Positions 11,281 to 22,214 of a stretch of DNA of 64,000 nt are shown piece by piece. The notes beneath the pieces were generated by a model that saw only the letters and a program-made list of their open reading frames with translations, searched no databases and was not told the origin of the DNA. Position numbers and translations under genes: made by a program. Where the stretch lies: contig JBJCIZ010001666.1 in assembly GCA_051294375.1 (NCBI GenBank), positions 46,994 through 110,993 of the forward strand, in the 5' to 3' direction. The stretch's first letter is position 1, and every line of letters begins with the position of its first letter. The DNA is from Paraspadella gotoi (taxonomy: Eukaryota > Chaetognatha).

Positions 11281-13940
11281 TAAAGTGGACTGGTTTCACG
11301 GTTTTTTTACTTTCTCATCTTAGACTTGATCGTTCTACTAATCTATGTTGATTATTTTTTTGACCTTACACATTCTGATAGATTGGCGTCTTGGCTAAGA
11401 CAGGGTATCTTAATTTGTTTATATTTTTGCAAGCTTGCTTGTTTAATTTAACAATCAAATGAACTGCTTTTTCGGCCATTAATTCGAACGTAACGCCGAT
11501 AGTATTTTTTACTTTTTATTTTCCCTTCGGCGAGACGAGGGTTTTATCTTCTGTTTCTGGGTGGAGCGCACGAAAAATTCAAGCGTTTTTTTTTTAAATC
11601 CTAAGAAAACAAAGGGCTTTTGTTTCGATTAACATTTTATATTGGACCCGACCGAGCATAATGACTCTACCGCGAAATCCAAATCCGAAAGCCATGGCCT
11701 TGCGACGAGCAACCGCGGTTTCCGAAAGAGAGAATTTTGGTGGCTCGTTTGTTTTGAAACATATCTCCCGCCTTCCCGCTGTATTTTTTTAAATTAGATT
11801 TTTTTGAAATATAATATAATTAGGGGTATTTATCAAGTATTTATTAGATTTTTAAAATGTTATCTTTTCATCTTTTATCTTCTTTCTCTTCGTTTTCCCA
11901 TCGACGATATATGTCGCTCCGCGATTAGAAAAAAATCCGAAAGAACGAAGCGGTTTCTGATAATTTTGGTTCCTCGCCATTTTTGCACCAATAGCGCAGT
12001 AAATATTACAAAACCATGGATGATTTCTGATACGGCAGTATTTGGGCTATCCAACGCAGCCGGAACAAAGAAAATCCATAAAGGTTTTAACTAAAAAATA
12101 CTTAAAATAAACACGGTGTTTAGACTGATTTCCTTTTGAATTTTTTTTATTTTGCGGTACTTACTGTATAAGTCAAATAAATATACAGCGATAATGCACT
12201 GATTCCGATTCTGTTGGGTTTAGCCTATATTTCAAGCACATAACGAAAAAAATAAATTCACATTATAGTAAGAAATTGGAGCAATTAATTCATTTTTTTT
12301 CCAAAATTTATTATCATTTTTATTTCTTACTGTTTTTTGCCAAACATGCCCTTTAAAATTATAAAAATAACGATTAGCTAATGAAACTACAAAGTCTTAG
12401 GTACATTTCGTTGCCCGAACGAAGAAAATTCATTGATATCATAGTCTCAATATGGAGCTTCGAAATATCTCATTTTCTTCGTAATTTACCCCTTTATTGA
12501 TAAAGGCCTTGTATTATAATAAAAAATAAAAACAACAATTTAACCATACAGTTACATGCATTAGCGAGTTATTAAAAGATTGTAGTTGTTTTTTTTAAAA
12601 ATGATCATTTTTTGTAGATTATTTCTCAACGCGTGAATCGATTGATTTGAAATATTACATCAACAATGTTGACATCATTTTCTCTCAGTAAATGTAAAAA
12701 TATTTAAAATAATATTATAAACGACCAGGTAACTTGCCTATAGACATAAACCTCTCGAGCGTATTCAAATCCAGTATCGCCAAATTTATTATTTGCATAC
12801 AAATAAGTTACTTGGAATTTTTCAATTTATTTTCGTTTCTGTTGCTAACAATTATCTCCCTGTTATATCTTTTTAGTTATAATTTTTTTTCACCTTCGCC
12901 GTGCGGACATCACTCTTGGCGACTAAACTCAGCGACATCACTCGGCGACTAAACTCTCAGCGACATCACTCTCGGCGACACGGGTCTCTGAGAATTGGCT
13001 CTCGGCGACTCCATGAAAAGACCCCCTCCTCGACCTAGCGGTCATTAGGCCTTTACATCCACTCTCGGCAAATCAGTTAATAAATTTTGTTGAAGGTGAG
13101 TTGACTTACGATCTGTGTACATTGATGAATGTTGAATTTTTAAAAATGATTGTGAAATTAACGAGTTTAAATTTGATGGTAAAAATTTAAATATGTGAGA
13201 TTAAAAACTGGCAACACTGTTAAAAGCATTTATGTCCACGGGTTGTTGAGAGGTACTCCCGAGACGTTCAAACAAAAATGATCCCGATTTTTTCGGATTC
13301 GATCAATTCTCTTTGCGGAGCAACGGGCTCGGAATGACTCGGATATTTCCCGTCATCGTATCCGACGGCCATGATCTGTCCAGTCATGACCAGACACATT
13401 TATATTTTTTACTATCATTAATTATAATCAACATACATAGTGTTCCAATGGTACTGACAGTTAACTTTTACATATTTAACGGAACTGTTCTTAAATCTTA
13501 CTTCTGAGATAACAATGTCAAAGATAAGTTCTTACCATTTATAATACTATATTTCGAATTCAATTTTTATCAGTTTTTCTTTGCAAAACAATCAATTTAA
13601 ATGCGTCCTAGTTTTCACTTTTTTAATTTTTAAATTGTTTTATTTATATAAAAAAATTTATTTAAAAAATTATGTAGAGAAATATTTTGAATTAATATAA
13701 ATTGTTTAAATTTAGGAAAAAAGTTTTTATTGGCAAAGACGATTTATTTAATACATCAATAAAATAATTTGTTTCCTAAATCTTAAAATGCAATGAAAAA
13801 GAAGGATTAAACATAATTTTAATTTAGCAGTATGATTTTTCTCGTTTGTAACATTTCGTGACATTATATCTATGCAACTGTAGGATTGATATAATAATCC
13901 TTCCTTTTTTCATTGTTAGTTTGTTAGCAGAGAAAAGCAA
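11281..13940. other. AT-rich intergenic sequence
   Basis: I see no gene. The only structure noted is a short tandem repeat at 12904-12980, in which a ~30-bp unit containing 'cagcgacatcactctcggcgactaaact' is repeated about three times. Confidence 0.5.
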
Positions 13941-13943
13941 AGT

Positions 13944-14017
13944 GTGAAGAGACAGTAATTATTGTTATGTGTTAGTGACAGAACCGTTCAATATAAGCAG
14001 TCCCTGAGCTTCGGATC
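13944..14017 (+). repeat. Dispersed repeat, copy 1
   Basis: The sequence 'gaagagacagtaat..attgttatg..ttagt.acagaaccgttcaat' leading to 'gtccctgagcttcggatca' is found again, in the same orientation, at about 56619-56695. Confidence 0.75.
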
Positions 14018-14160
14018 AGGCTGTAACACCATGTTACAGGCGGGTTAAGCGCCCCGTCCCTCTTAACTGCTTGGCGATCACCGGGCTAGAACCCCGGACC
14101 TTTGGGTTGGGAGGCGAATGACTTGCCTCTGGCACCAATGGCCGCTGATGAACGGTTGGT
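14018..14160 (-). repeat. SINE-like sequence with pol III B box
   Basis: On the - strand the segment contains 'cccaacccaaaggtccgg' followed by GGTTCTAGCCC, which fits the internal B-box consensus of tRNA-derived promoters. A shorter related piece, 'cccaacccaaagg' then GGTTCGCGCCC, occurs on the + strand at about 14767-14800. Both suggest one tRNA-derived SINE family. The A box is less clear. Confidence 0.5.
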
Positions 14161-14219
14161 GGATTTTAGTCCACCATAAGTGTTTAGAATTTTTTACAAC
14201 GAACTTATTTTAATAGATA

Positions 14220-14259
14220 CGGACATGTTTCGGCTTGTTATTTCAAGCCTTCATCAGCG
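14220..14259 (-). ncRNA. Hammerhead ribozyme motif (Penelope-like type)
   Basis: Read on the - strand, the invariant CTGATGA is followed by a 5-bp stem (GGCTT/AAGCC) closed by an 8-nt loop, then GAAAC and the cleavage triplet GTC. CG before the core can pair with CG after GTC to start stem I, and stem III is only ACA/TGT. Very short stem III hammerheads are known from Penelope-like elements and retrozymes, where they act as dimers. Not tested for activity. Confidence 0.6.
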
Positions 14260-14744
14260 TTTAACAATTTGAAATAAATTTGTGCATAAGAAGAGAGAGA
14301 GATAGAGTAAAAGTTTTCCAACAAAGTGGTGAGACAGGATAGTGGTCAGATGTGAGGACAGGTTGAAGGTGAGGTCAGACTGAGTGAGTTGTGAAAAGAA
14401 GTGAAACTTGTTAGAGTGAGAGAGGGAGAGAGACAACATAGATAAGTAAATAATAAAGGAAAAGGACACATTTTTGCAATGTATAACAAAGACATAACAG
14501 TTTGAAACACTAAATGTTGGTGAAATTTAACAATTAACTAGTAAATAAATAGGTAATTAGCTGAGGAATAGTTAAGTAAAATTTGAAATTTGAAAGAAAG
14601 TTGTAGTTTATAATTTTATAAGTGATAGTCGGTTTTGAAGGTCTCGGTTTGGCATTTTATATGATATATAATTCAATATATTTTCATTATTATAATATTG
14701 TAGTATTTTATACCGCGTTACTCGTCAGAATCAGTAGCACCTAT

Positions 14745-14830
14745 GGCGCCGGAGGTAGCACGAGCTCCTCCCAACCCAAAGGACTCGGGTTCGCGCCCTG
14801 TTAATTCACACAAGGCGCGACGGCCGACGG
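14745..14830 (+). repeat. SINE-like fragment
   Basis: Contains 'cccaacccaaagg' and a B-box-like GGTTCGCGCCC, matching on the opposite strand the element at 14018-14160. Confidence 0.4.
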
Positions 14831-15314
14831 GGCATTCAATAAAGTAAATATTTATGATCACCAAGTGTTTGCCAGAGAGTTACCTTTTCTTAAACCTCCT
14901 TCTCCAGGACAGTGGGCGTGGACAGATCCGTCAACTCCTTTGGTCTCCTTGGGAATCTCTGCTACAAGATTAGGACGTTGAGCCCAAACCTTCAAACCCT
15001 GGTGGCTGATCCCAGACAAGACGACGAAAGGGCTTGGTGGCAATCTTTAACTACAAATACCGCTGACCTTATTTTACCTTCACTGTCAATAATTGTCAGT
15101 TTATAATATTGTTATTTAATATCATTGTTAATTTTTTTTCCTGAGTTTCCTTTAAATTACATTGATTATAAAAATATATTTAAAGATTAAAATGATAGTC
15201 ATTAGTCAGCTGTTACACAGTTACAGATATATTAGATACAGATTTTAATTAATAAACTTTTTTAACCAGACGACCAGTATCAGTAGGTGAAGAAAAATAA
15301 GTATACTTTATAAC

Positions 15315-16040
15315 AACTTTGAGCAAACAATGTTGGATCTGCCCACAATCATTATCGGTAATTAATTAATTAATTAATTCAAGTTAAATTAATTAATTTG
15401 ATCCAAAATGTTTGTTTTGATTGATTGACTGCTTGATTACCTGCTTGATTAATTAATTGACTAATTGATTAACTGATTAATTTTTTGATTAATTAGTACA
15501 TCTTGCATTTACATTTAATATAAAAAAGAGGCATAATCAATTAGTGAAACAGGTTTTTTGTTTTTTTCCATTTAAACTTATTTCCACTCAAATGATTCCA
15601 TCGAAAAGAGATTTCCAGCTTAATCATGCACCTTTCTACTCGCATACAAAATTTCAAATCAATCGCCCCATCCACTATGAGTATTTGAGTATTGAGTAAT
15701 TGGTGTTCAAATAGTAAAATATTTTTTGATTTTTTTTATTTAAACTCATTTCCACTTGGACGATTCTATCGAAACTTCATATCCAGCTCAATCACACACT
15801 TCCCTACCCACACACAAAATTTCATTCCAATCCATCCATCCAATCACAAGTAATTGGTGTTTTTTGCTAAGTTGGGACGGACAAACAGATGGACAGATAG
15901 ACTTTATTTTTTTGCATAATTAATCATAATTTGATGTTCTGACATATAAGTGAATGCCCGACAAGATTGAGGGGGCGGACCGATGGACCGACAAAGTGAA
16001 TTATAGAGATTATAGACTAAAAACAAGAACGGAGATTTTA
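15315..16040 (+). repeat. Dispersed repeat family B, copy 1
   Basis: The left end reads 'gagcaaacaatgttggatc' plus an (AATT)n run. The body carries the words 'tcatttccactc', 'acacttccctacccacacac' and 'ccaatccatccatccaatca'. The right end has 'gagggggcggaccgatggac' and 'gaattatagag'. Copies or parts recur at 45.4-46.5 kb, near 55.3-55.7 kb, at 57.7-58.0 kb and, inverted, at 58.67-59.78 kb. No protein is encoded, so it is probably non-autonomous. Confidence 0.7.
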
Positions 16041-16185
16041 ATGTGTGTTGTGCCGCAGTGACTTTCTTATTACGTGTATTTCCATGTTTGAAAAGCACAG
16101 CATTGAGTTTATTTTCTAATTTATATTGTTTGTCAAGACAAGTAAATAATTCCCATGAGTATAATATAATTCCGTAGCGAGATTT

Positions 16186-16677
16186 CTATACAGTAGCATC
16201 TGTCAAGAACTTCGGAGAGGGCAAGCTCTGTAACTCCAGTACAAATGATAATTTGAAAGCGAGTTTTCGTCTTGATATTGAGTACTCAATACTCATACTC
16301 AATACAATACTCATATGGCTACTCCCCCTTTGGTTAGGTATTGAATAGATTTGAACCTGAAACCTTTTCGTAACGAAGTCCGACGCGCTAACGGCAAGGG
16401 TATATCTCAAGCCGCGACTCTGAATTTCGAGTTTTTCAGAAGTCGGCGTCGCATGCCAAGTGGCGGGCAGAGGCTGCATGGGGGCAATGTCGGCTCGAAG
16501 GTCAAGGATCGGTACGCGGGAGGTGGCTTCGAAGTCGGTCGCTGGAATCGGAAGTAACTCATGAAGCAGAGTCAACGTCTTGCCCAGTGTCAGTTCGGCG
16601 GGTGAGGCGTCGGAATCTTCACGTGGCGTTGCGCGAAGTCTAAACTGAAACCATGGAAGTTGGACCAGCCAGTTTTC
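16186..16677 (-). pseudogene. Ty3/gypsy retrotransposon integrase fragment
   Basis: On the - strand one open frame runs from about 16677 towards 16186. Its start, reading ...WLVQLPWFQFRLRATPRE then DSDASPAELTLGKTLTL, has the W..LPW....LR.TPR and SPAEL..G spacing typical of the C-terminal half of Ty3/gypsy integrase catalytic cores. It then becomes Pro-rich and loses similarity. The catalytic acidic residues lie upstream and are absent. The later part overlaps a stretch with tRNA-like A and B boxes (about 16340-16400), so the tail may be a SINE inserted into the fragment. There is no LTR, reverse transcriptase or other pol domain nearby, so this is an isolated relic. Confidence 0.65.
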
Positions 16678-16924
16678 TCCGGCGGCGGATACTGTTTTAC
16701 GCAGAATATAAGTGAAAATTTTTTTTTACTTAATAATTACACGTATACGTCGCTCATAAGAAGCGAAAAACAAATAACGAACTGCAAAATCGCGGTAAAA
16801 ATAAGCTATTATTATTTCCTCATCTCTTATATCCCTTTTTTTTCCGTGTTCACTGTTCAGCTCCGTAGTTTTTCGTTTTCTATTTGGCCCGGAACGAGGA
16901 TTTCGGCTTTACCGTCGATTCCGG

Positions 16925-17420
16925 CGGACTAATGATTAGTACTACGTAGTTCAAATCTTATGTGGCTCACTTTTTCGATCGTTTAGCAGCGAAAGTTGAT
17001 CCCTCGGAAGGCGCTATTTTTTCGTCGTTTTTTGGCGATTACTTTTGAACGCGTGGACCGATTTTAATGAAATTTTAAACTAAGAAACTTGAGGGAATTT
17101 GCTATCGATCGATACCAAATTTATCGAAAACAAAGCACGAGAAATAAAAGATAGTGGTCTTGCTACATTTTCGAGTCTTTTCTCTTCGAGATATTTTCGA
17201 CTTTCGAGATCCGTCAGATTTACGTTTACGTCTCTCTCACGACGAGCCACGCCTACCTTGCGACGGGGAGAGCCAAGTCTCTCTACACTCTCTCTCACTC
17301 TCTCTCCCTTCTTTCACACAAAAACTGTCTAACAATTTACAATTATTTGACGCTGATGAAGGCTTGCATCAAAGCCGAAACGTTCGAAATGTTTCTTTGA
17401 AATAAAAATTCGTTGTAAAC
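16925..17420 (+). repeat. Repeat unit carrying the second hammerhead motif
   Basis: Begins with 'tagtactacgtag' and shares the 'ggcgattacttttgaacg' region (inverted) with 5200-5359. It ends in 'ttcgttgtaaac', which also flanks (inverted) the hammerhead near 14.2 kb. It probably represents remnants of Penelope-like terminal repeats. Confidence 0.5.
17351..17386 (+). ncRNA. Hammerhead ribozyme motif (Penelope-like type)
   Basis: The core CTGATGA is followed by a GGCTT/AAGCC stem with a 6-nt loop, then GAAAC and a GTT cleavage triplet. CG on either side of the core can pair to open stem I, and stem III can be as short as AC/GT. The stem II sequence is the same as in the 14.2-kb copy but the loop differs, so structure is conserved while the loop varies. 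Confidence 0.6.
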
Positions 17421-18065
17421 TGAAACCAAATTGCCTATAAATTTATTATAACGAGTGAGATAGAGATGAGAGAGAAAGAAAAACATAAAATTATGATAAA
17501 ATCAACATGCCATTTCAATTTTATATCAATTCAATTTTGAAATTTTGCTGGTCGACTTTTAGGAACTCAAATGATTTCAACAAAGACGAAGACGACGACG
17601 AACTCTTTGTACTCTGTACCTTAGTGCCGTAGTACTGTAGTGGTTTTCTGTTTGAAAATTGATTAAGAATTAAATGTTATTCATTCACTGTTTACTAACT
17701 TACATAGCATTCAGTGTCAAGAACGGCATATTATAGTGAAATTGTGTCCAGTTTTTCCGTACGATGTTGAGTTCATCACTTTCCGTCTGGGCCACTTCGT
17801 AAGCTGATTATTTTTTTTTCTCAAAAACAAAAAAATTTTAAAAATTAGGAATGGATAAAATTAAGTATGAAAAAATTTAATTCAAGTTCTTTAAGTCAAA
17901 TCATTAATTGGATCAAGTGTAACCTCTAACATTAGTACAAGTATAGAAGAAGGGAAGCGCTCTTTATCTCTCCTAAAATTCAATCTGTTGTGAACAAGAG
18001 TCAAAGGAAACCGGAAAGATATTTCAGGGGTCATGACAAATGTTTACCAAATGAATAACATCCTT
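17420..18065. other. AT-rich intergenic sequence
   Basis: Nothing recognisable apart from short low-complexity runs. Confidence 0.45.
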
Positions 18066-18487
18066 AGAGATACAGTTTTGCCGATTTAAAAGCATGTTTT
18101 CTATGGAACCGGCATGTTTTAGAAGCGGCATTGCTATACTGGAGCGATATAGAAGGGCATGAGTTAATAGTGATTAGAAGCGGCATTGCTATACTGGAGC
18201 AGATATAGAAGCGGCATGAGTTTAATAGTGATTTAGAAGCGGCATTGCGGTACTGGAGCAGATATAGAAGCGTATTGCGGTACTGGAGCAGATATAGAAC
18301 GCATTGCGTACTGGAGCAGATATAGAAACGGCATGAGTTTTATATGATATAAAATCGGCATTGTGATACTAGGACGGATATAGAAGCGGCGTAAGTTTTA
18401 AAACAAATACAGAATTGGCATTGCGTTCTCGCAGCTGTAGATGACCTCCTCGACCCGCGGTCCTCGACCCTCGAACCTCAACAGGGC
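18066..18487 (+). repeat. Dispersed internally tandem repeat, copy 2
   Basis: Same head, same 'agaagcggcattgc...ggagcagatatag' units and same GC-rich tail as the copy at 1879-2217. Several units here have lost one or two bases, for example 'gaagggcatgagtt'. Confidence 0.85.
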
Positions 18488-18900
18488 TTAATTGGTTTTG
18501 TTTAGACCTCAAACAGGATAACTGGAAACGGTTACTAAGCCTTGATATTTACTTTTGAGGTGAGAGTGCAAATCTTGTCAAGGATGACCCGAAGATGAGA
18601 CTTCACGGGTAAAAGCGAAAAACGGAATCATTTATTTGTAGAGATTATTGACCGACAGCGCCCTTTTCGATGTGTTAGTTTGAGAAAAAAAAAGAACAGT
18701 AAATTTTAAATGTTTTAAACGAATAGTTATTTTGTCACAGCATTATTATACTAGCTTTAAAATTTGTACCACTGTCTACATTTAGTTTAGTTGAAGTAAA
18801 CTCAATATTTATATTTACCAATTATAAATTTTAATTAATGTAATGAAAAAGTACAGATTAAAAAAAAAAAAAAACTTTGTCAAATTTGTCGGTAAATTAT

Positions 18901-19467
18901 TTACATAAAAGTTTCGTCAAACACTACGTCCTCCTCCTCCTCTTCCCTCTCCTCCTCCAGCACTTTTTTCAAAAAAAAATGAGGGGGGAACGATTGAGAG
19001 GGAACAAAGGAGGTGGAGGAAGGACGAGGTGGAAGGGGGGGAGGTGGAAATGAAGGTTCTTTCGGCTCGAAAGTCGAAAGAACCTTCATTTCAAACCCCA
19101 CTTTTTCCCCCTTCTTCTTTTTGATTGTGGCATAGTTTTTCGGAGCTTGATCGACCCGCCTTACTTTCGGTTTCGCCCCACCATGGGAAGAAGGAGATGG
19201 AGAGGCGACGATGACATCCAGAGGGATGTCCTCCATCTCCATCTCTGTGGTAAAGGATTTGAGTGGCGGCGGCGGTGTTGGCCAACACAAATCCTGAGTG
19301 TCCCATGATAGGGCTTTGTCCGTCGGTTGAGTTGTTGTTGTTGTTGTTGTTGTTGTCCTCTCTCGCCGGGAATTTTTTTCGCTAGATTTTTTTATTTGCT
19401 TATAAATAAAAAGTAAAATAATTACAATCAAAACGCTTAAGGCGTTTTGAATATTGCTATTTATCAT
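18901..19467 (-). CDS. Putative single-pass membrane protein with Pro-rich tail
   Basis: This ATG-led ORF of 188 residues starts with a short polar segment. An uninterrupted hydrophobic helix follows (about residues 10-23, SVLIVIILLFIYK), then basic residues, a run of nine Thr from an (ACA)-type microsatellite, and a long Pro/Glu-rich tail with PPPP clusters and an acidic patch near the end. A short N-terminal side, one membrane anchor and a long cytoplasmic tail would fit the positive-inside rule. I recognise no family. It lies just left of a 25-N gap and the left palindrome, and its style (membrane helix plus Thr run) resembles the exons at 41.7-43.7 kb, so it may belong to the Polinton-like element or to a neighbouring copy. 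Confidence 0.5.
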   Translation of the reverse strand: MINSNIQNALSVLIVIILLFIYKQIKKSSEKNSRRERTTTTTTTTTQPTDKALSWDTQDLCWPTPPPPLKSFTTEMEMEDIPLDVIVASPSPSSHGGAKPKVRRVDQAPKNYATIKKKKGEKVGFEMKVLSTFEPKEPSFPPPPLPPRPSSTSFVPSQSFPPHFFLKKVLEEEREEEEEDVVFDETFM

Positions 19468-19517
19468 TTTTAATGTGATTCCCGACGAGGCGGTCAGGTA
19501 ACCGGGTGTTCCGTGTG

Positions 19518-19542
19518 NNNNNNNNNNNNNNNNNNNNNNNNN
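19518..19542. other. Assembly gap, 25 N
   Basis: A 25-N gap immediately at the outer end of the left palindrome arm, which makes the junction suspect. Confidence 0.97.
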
Positions 19543-19686
19543 TTTTTTTGGCTATTCCATGGGTTACCGCGTCGTGGACCATCAAAGGTCCATTTTTTTA
19601 CTACAGGTAATTTTTTTTTTCGTTTGAAAAAAAAATCTCGAATATAAACCTTTCAATCTATTTTATTTTTCATCTTAAGTATTAAA

Positions 19687-20230
19687 ATGCCAACGCGACG
19701 ACGACGACGCGACAACGAGGGCGCGACCCGCTGGACAGCATTCGGAAGATCATCTTTGCGACAACAACAACGACGCGCACAGCACGGCGAGGACGACAAC
19801 AACAACAACAACAACAACAACAGGCAACTCCGTCGCTAATCGAATCAACTTCATCAAGGTGCTTTAATGATAAACAATTAATAATTAATCAATAATATAT
19901 ACATTAATTATTTAATTATAAAAAAAATTGTTTTCAATATTTGTGTATAGGACAACAACAGGAGGGAAAGTTCCAGCAGACTCCATAAATAGAACAACAA
20001 CAACAACAAGGCACTCGATTCCAAAAGGAACCACAACATCCACAAGGTGATTTATGATAAAGAATTAATAAATTAATCAAGAATAAATTAATAAATAATA
20101 CATTAATTATTTAATTATAAAAAATTGTTTTCAATATCTGCATATAGGACAACAACAGGAGGCCGAGAACACTACAACAACAACAACAACAACAACAAGG
20201 CACTTCGACATCAAGATCCACAAGGTGATT
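19687..20230 (+). CDS. Thr/Arg-rich exon-repeat gene, left-arm copy (partial)
   Basis: An ATG at 19687 opens a basic, then Asn/Thr-rich reading frame. Repeated modules follow that begin after 'tatag' with GACAACAACAGGAGG and end in CACAAG before 'gtgatt', which look like 3' and 5' splice sites. In the second module one frame runs through the whole exon-like segment (beginning RTTTGG, ending TSTR) and its ends keep the same intron phase, so a repeated phase-2 exon is plausible. The first exon stops early in this arm (TAA near 19840) but not in the mirrored arm, so one of the two has an indel. Function unknown. Confidence 0.35.
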
Positions 20231-21054
20231 CAATGATAAACAATTAATAAATTAATCAAATAAATACATCAATTATTTAATTATGTAAATCTATGAAAAA
20301 ATAAAAAAAACATATTTTTTTTCAATCTTAAGTAAACAAAATTTTTTTTTCAACTTACAGGCCAGAAACAAGCCAAACAACGTGGCATCAGAAACAAGCC
20401 AACACACGGCGGCATCAAACACAAACACATCGGATATAAATGATTTAATGATGAATACAATTAATAAATTAATCAAATAAATACAAAATAAAAAAATGTT
20501 TTTCAATTTTCAATTTTTTCTTTTCAGTCTTTGGCTTGTTTCTGATGCCACCGTTGTTTGGCTTGTTTCTGGCCTGTAAGTTGAAAAAAAAAATTTTGTT
20601 TATTAGATGAAAAAAAACTTATGTTTTTTTATTTTTTCATAGGATTTACATAATTAAATAATTGATGTATTTATTTGATTAATTTATTAATTGTTTATCA
20701 TTGAATCACCTTGTATCTTGATGTCGAGTGCCTTGTTGTTGTGTTGTTGTTGTTGTTGTAGTTTTCTCGGGGCCTCTGTTGTTGTCCTATATGCAGATAT
20801 TGAAAACAATTTTTATAATTAAATAATTATTGTATTATTTTATTAATTTATTTCTTGATTAATTTATTAATTCTTTATCATAAATCACCTTGTGGATGTT
20901 TGGTTCCTTGGAATCGAGTGCCTTGTTGTTGTTGTTGTTCTATTTATTGAGTCTGCTGGAGACTTTTCCCTCCTGTTGTTGTCCTATACACAAATATTGA
21001 AAACAATTTTTTTTATAATTAAATAATTAATGTATATATTTATTGATTAATTTA

Positions 21055-21249
21055 TTAATTGTTTATCATTAAGCACCTTGATGAAGTTGATTCGATTAGC
21101 GACGGAGTTGCTGTTGTTGTTGTTGTTGTTGTGTTGTCGTCCTCGCGTTGCTGGTGCCGCCGTCGTTGTTGTTGTCGGCAAAGATGATCTTCCGAATGCT
21201 GTCCACGGGTCGCGCCTCGTTGTCGTCTCGTCGTCGTCGTCGTTGGCAT
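21055..21249 (-). CDS. Thr/Arg-rich exon-repeat gene, right-arm copy, first exon
   Basis: This is the mirror copy of the exon at 19687, reading towards the palindrome centre. It starts with an ATG at 21249 and a (ACG)n-coded stretch, MPTTTTTRRQRG, and continues Gln/Arg/Thr-rich. The likely coding part ends at ...TSS before the donor-like 'AAGgtgctt' near 21075; the downstream residues read into the putative intron. Repeated exon-like modules follow at about 20910-20985 and 20700-20790. I recognise no family. Its position just outside the + strand Polinton genes makes it a candidate terminal gene of the element. Confidence 0.4.
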   Translation of the reverse strand: MPTTTTTRRQRGATRGQHSEDHLCRQQQRRRHQQREDDNTTTTTTTATPSLIESTSSRCLMINN

Positions 21250-21396
21250 TTTAATACTTAAGATGAAAAATAAAATAGATTGAAAGGTTTATATTCGAGA
21301 TTTTTTTTTCAAACGAAAAAAAAAATTACCTGTAGTAAAAAAATGGACCTTTGATGGTCCACGACGCGGTAACCCCATGGAATAGCCAAAAAAAAA

Positions 21397-21713
21397 GGCA
21401 GATTGTGGAGAACATTTTTTATGATAATAGTGGGCGTCGAGTGCGGAGCAGTGAAGTGAAGTGAAAGTGAAATGAAGGAGTCCCAGATTTTGAAAATTTT
21501 GAGATAAGAAAAGAAAGAAAAGAAAGTCAAACAAAGATTAACAAAGAAAATCCTGATAAAAAATGGAAATGAATGCTTTTCTTAAAAGAAAGAAAAACAT
21601 TAATTTCCAGTTATTCTTGGCAAAGGTGCCAAAAGTTTGTTTAGGGAAAAGGTTTTTGTTCTGATGAAAACTATTTATTTTACTTATTCTGTCAATTTTT
21701 TTCAATGGAACGA

Positions 21714-21746
<33 letters not shown>

Positions 21747-22214
21747 TCGATTTTGGAGGGAAAGTTTTTTTTCATTATGAAAAGACAAAAGAATAATACA
21801 GATAAAGATTGTACGACATGAGCCTAACCCTATCCATGTTCTTCTCTCTCTCTCTCTCTCTCTCATTGTTTTTTTTTTTCATTTGCTGGTGAGAAGAACA
21901 AATCGCAAAAACAAAGGACTTGCGAGTCGGGATAATCGTTTTCACGCCCCTGATGCGATTGCAGATTTGACCTCTGTTTTTTAGGACGCTGCCAGGTGCG
22001 AAATTTTGGGGGCCGAACGAAATTTGACGAGTGGGATGAATCCTCTGACCCAAAGGTGTTCGTGGAAGGTAGCTTAAAAAGGGGGTTTTTTTTCGGAGAC
22101 CATTTCTTGAATTCGTCCCGCTGCTCGTCGCATCTTATTTTCCTCATTTTTTCGCTCAGACGATTTGACCAGTGTTTTTGCAAAATAGAAATTAAACAAT
22201 TTTGTGAAAAAAGA
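21397..22214. other. Upstream region of the + strand element genes
   Basis: No clear gene. It contains a (GAT)n microsatellite at about 21716-21746 and a (CT)n tract at about 21844-21866. Short open frames on both strands overlap each other without recognisable content. Confidence 0.4.

Larger units (their letters stand above)
19543..21396. repeat. Large imperfect palindrome (left)
   Basis: The left arm (about 19543-20402) is mirrored by the right arm (about 20528-21396) with a ~125-bp spacer. The outer ends match ('ggctattccatggg' against 'cccatggaatagcc'), as do the inner ends ('ggccagaaacaagccaaac'). The arms differ mainly by small indels, many in CAA and homopolymer runs. Each arm contains three to four modules in which a short CAA-rich segment is separated from the next by nearly the same intron-like AT-rich sequence (from 'aaggtg.tttaatgataaa' to 'caatatttgtgtatag'). 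It may be a real inverted duplication or a fold-back read used to fill the gap. Confidence 0.85.

Noticed and set aside
16330-16400. tRNA gene on the - strand
   Set aside because: A-box- and B-box-like words are present (TTAGCGCGTCGG, GGTTCAAATC), but no proper cloverleaf with paired acceptor and T stems could be drawn. It is more likely SINE-derived.
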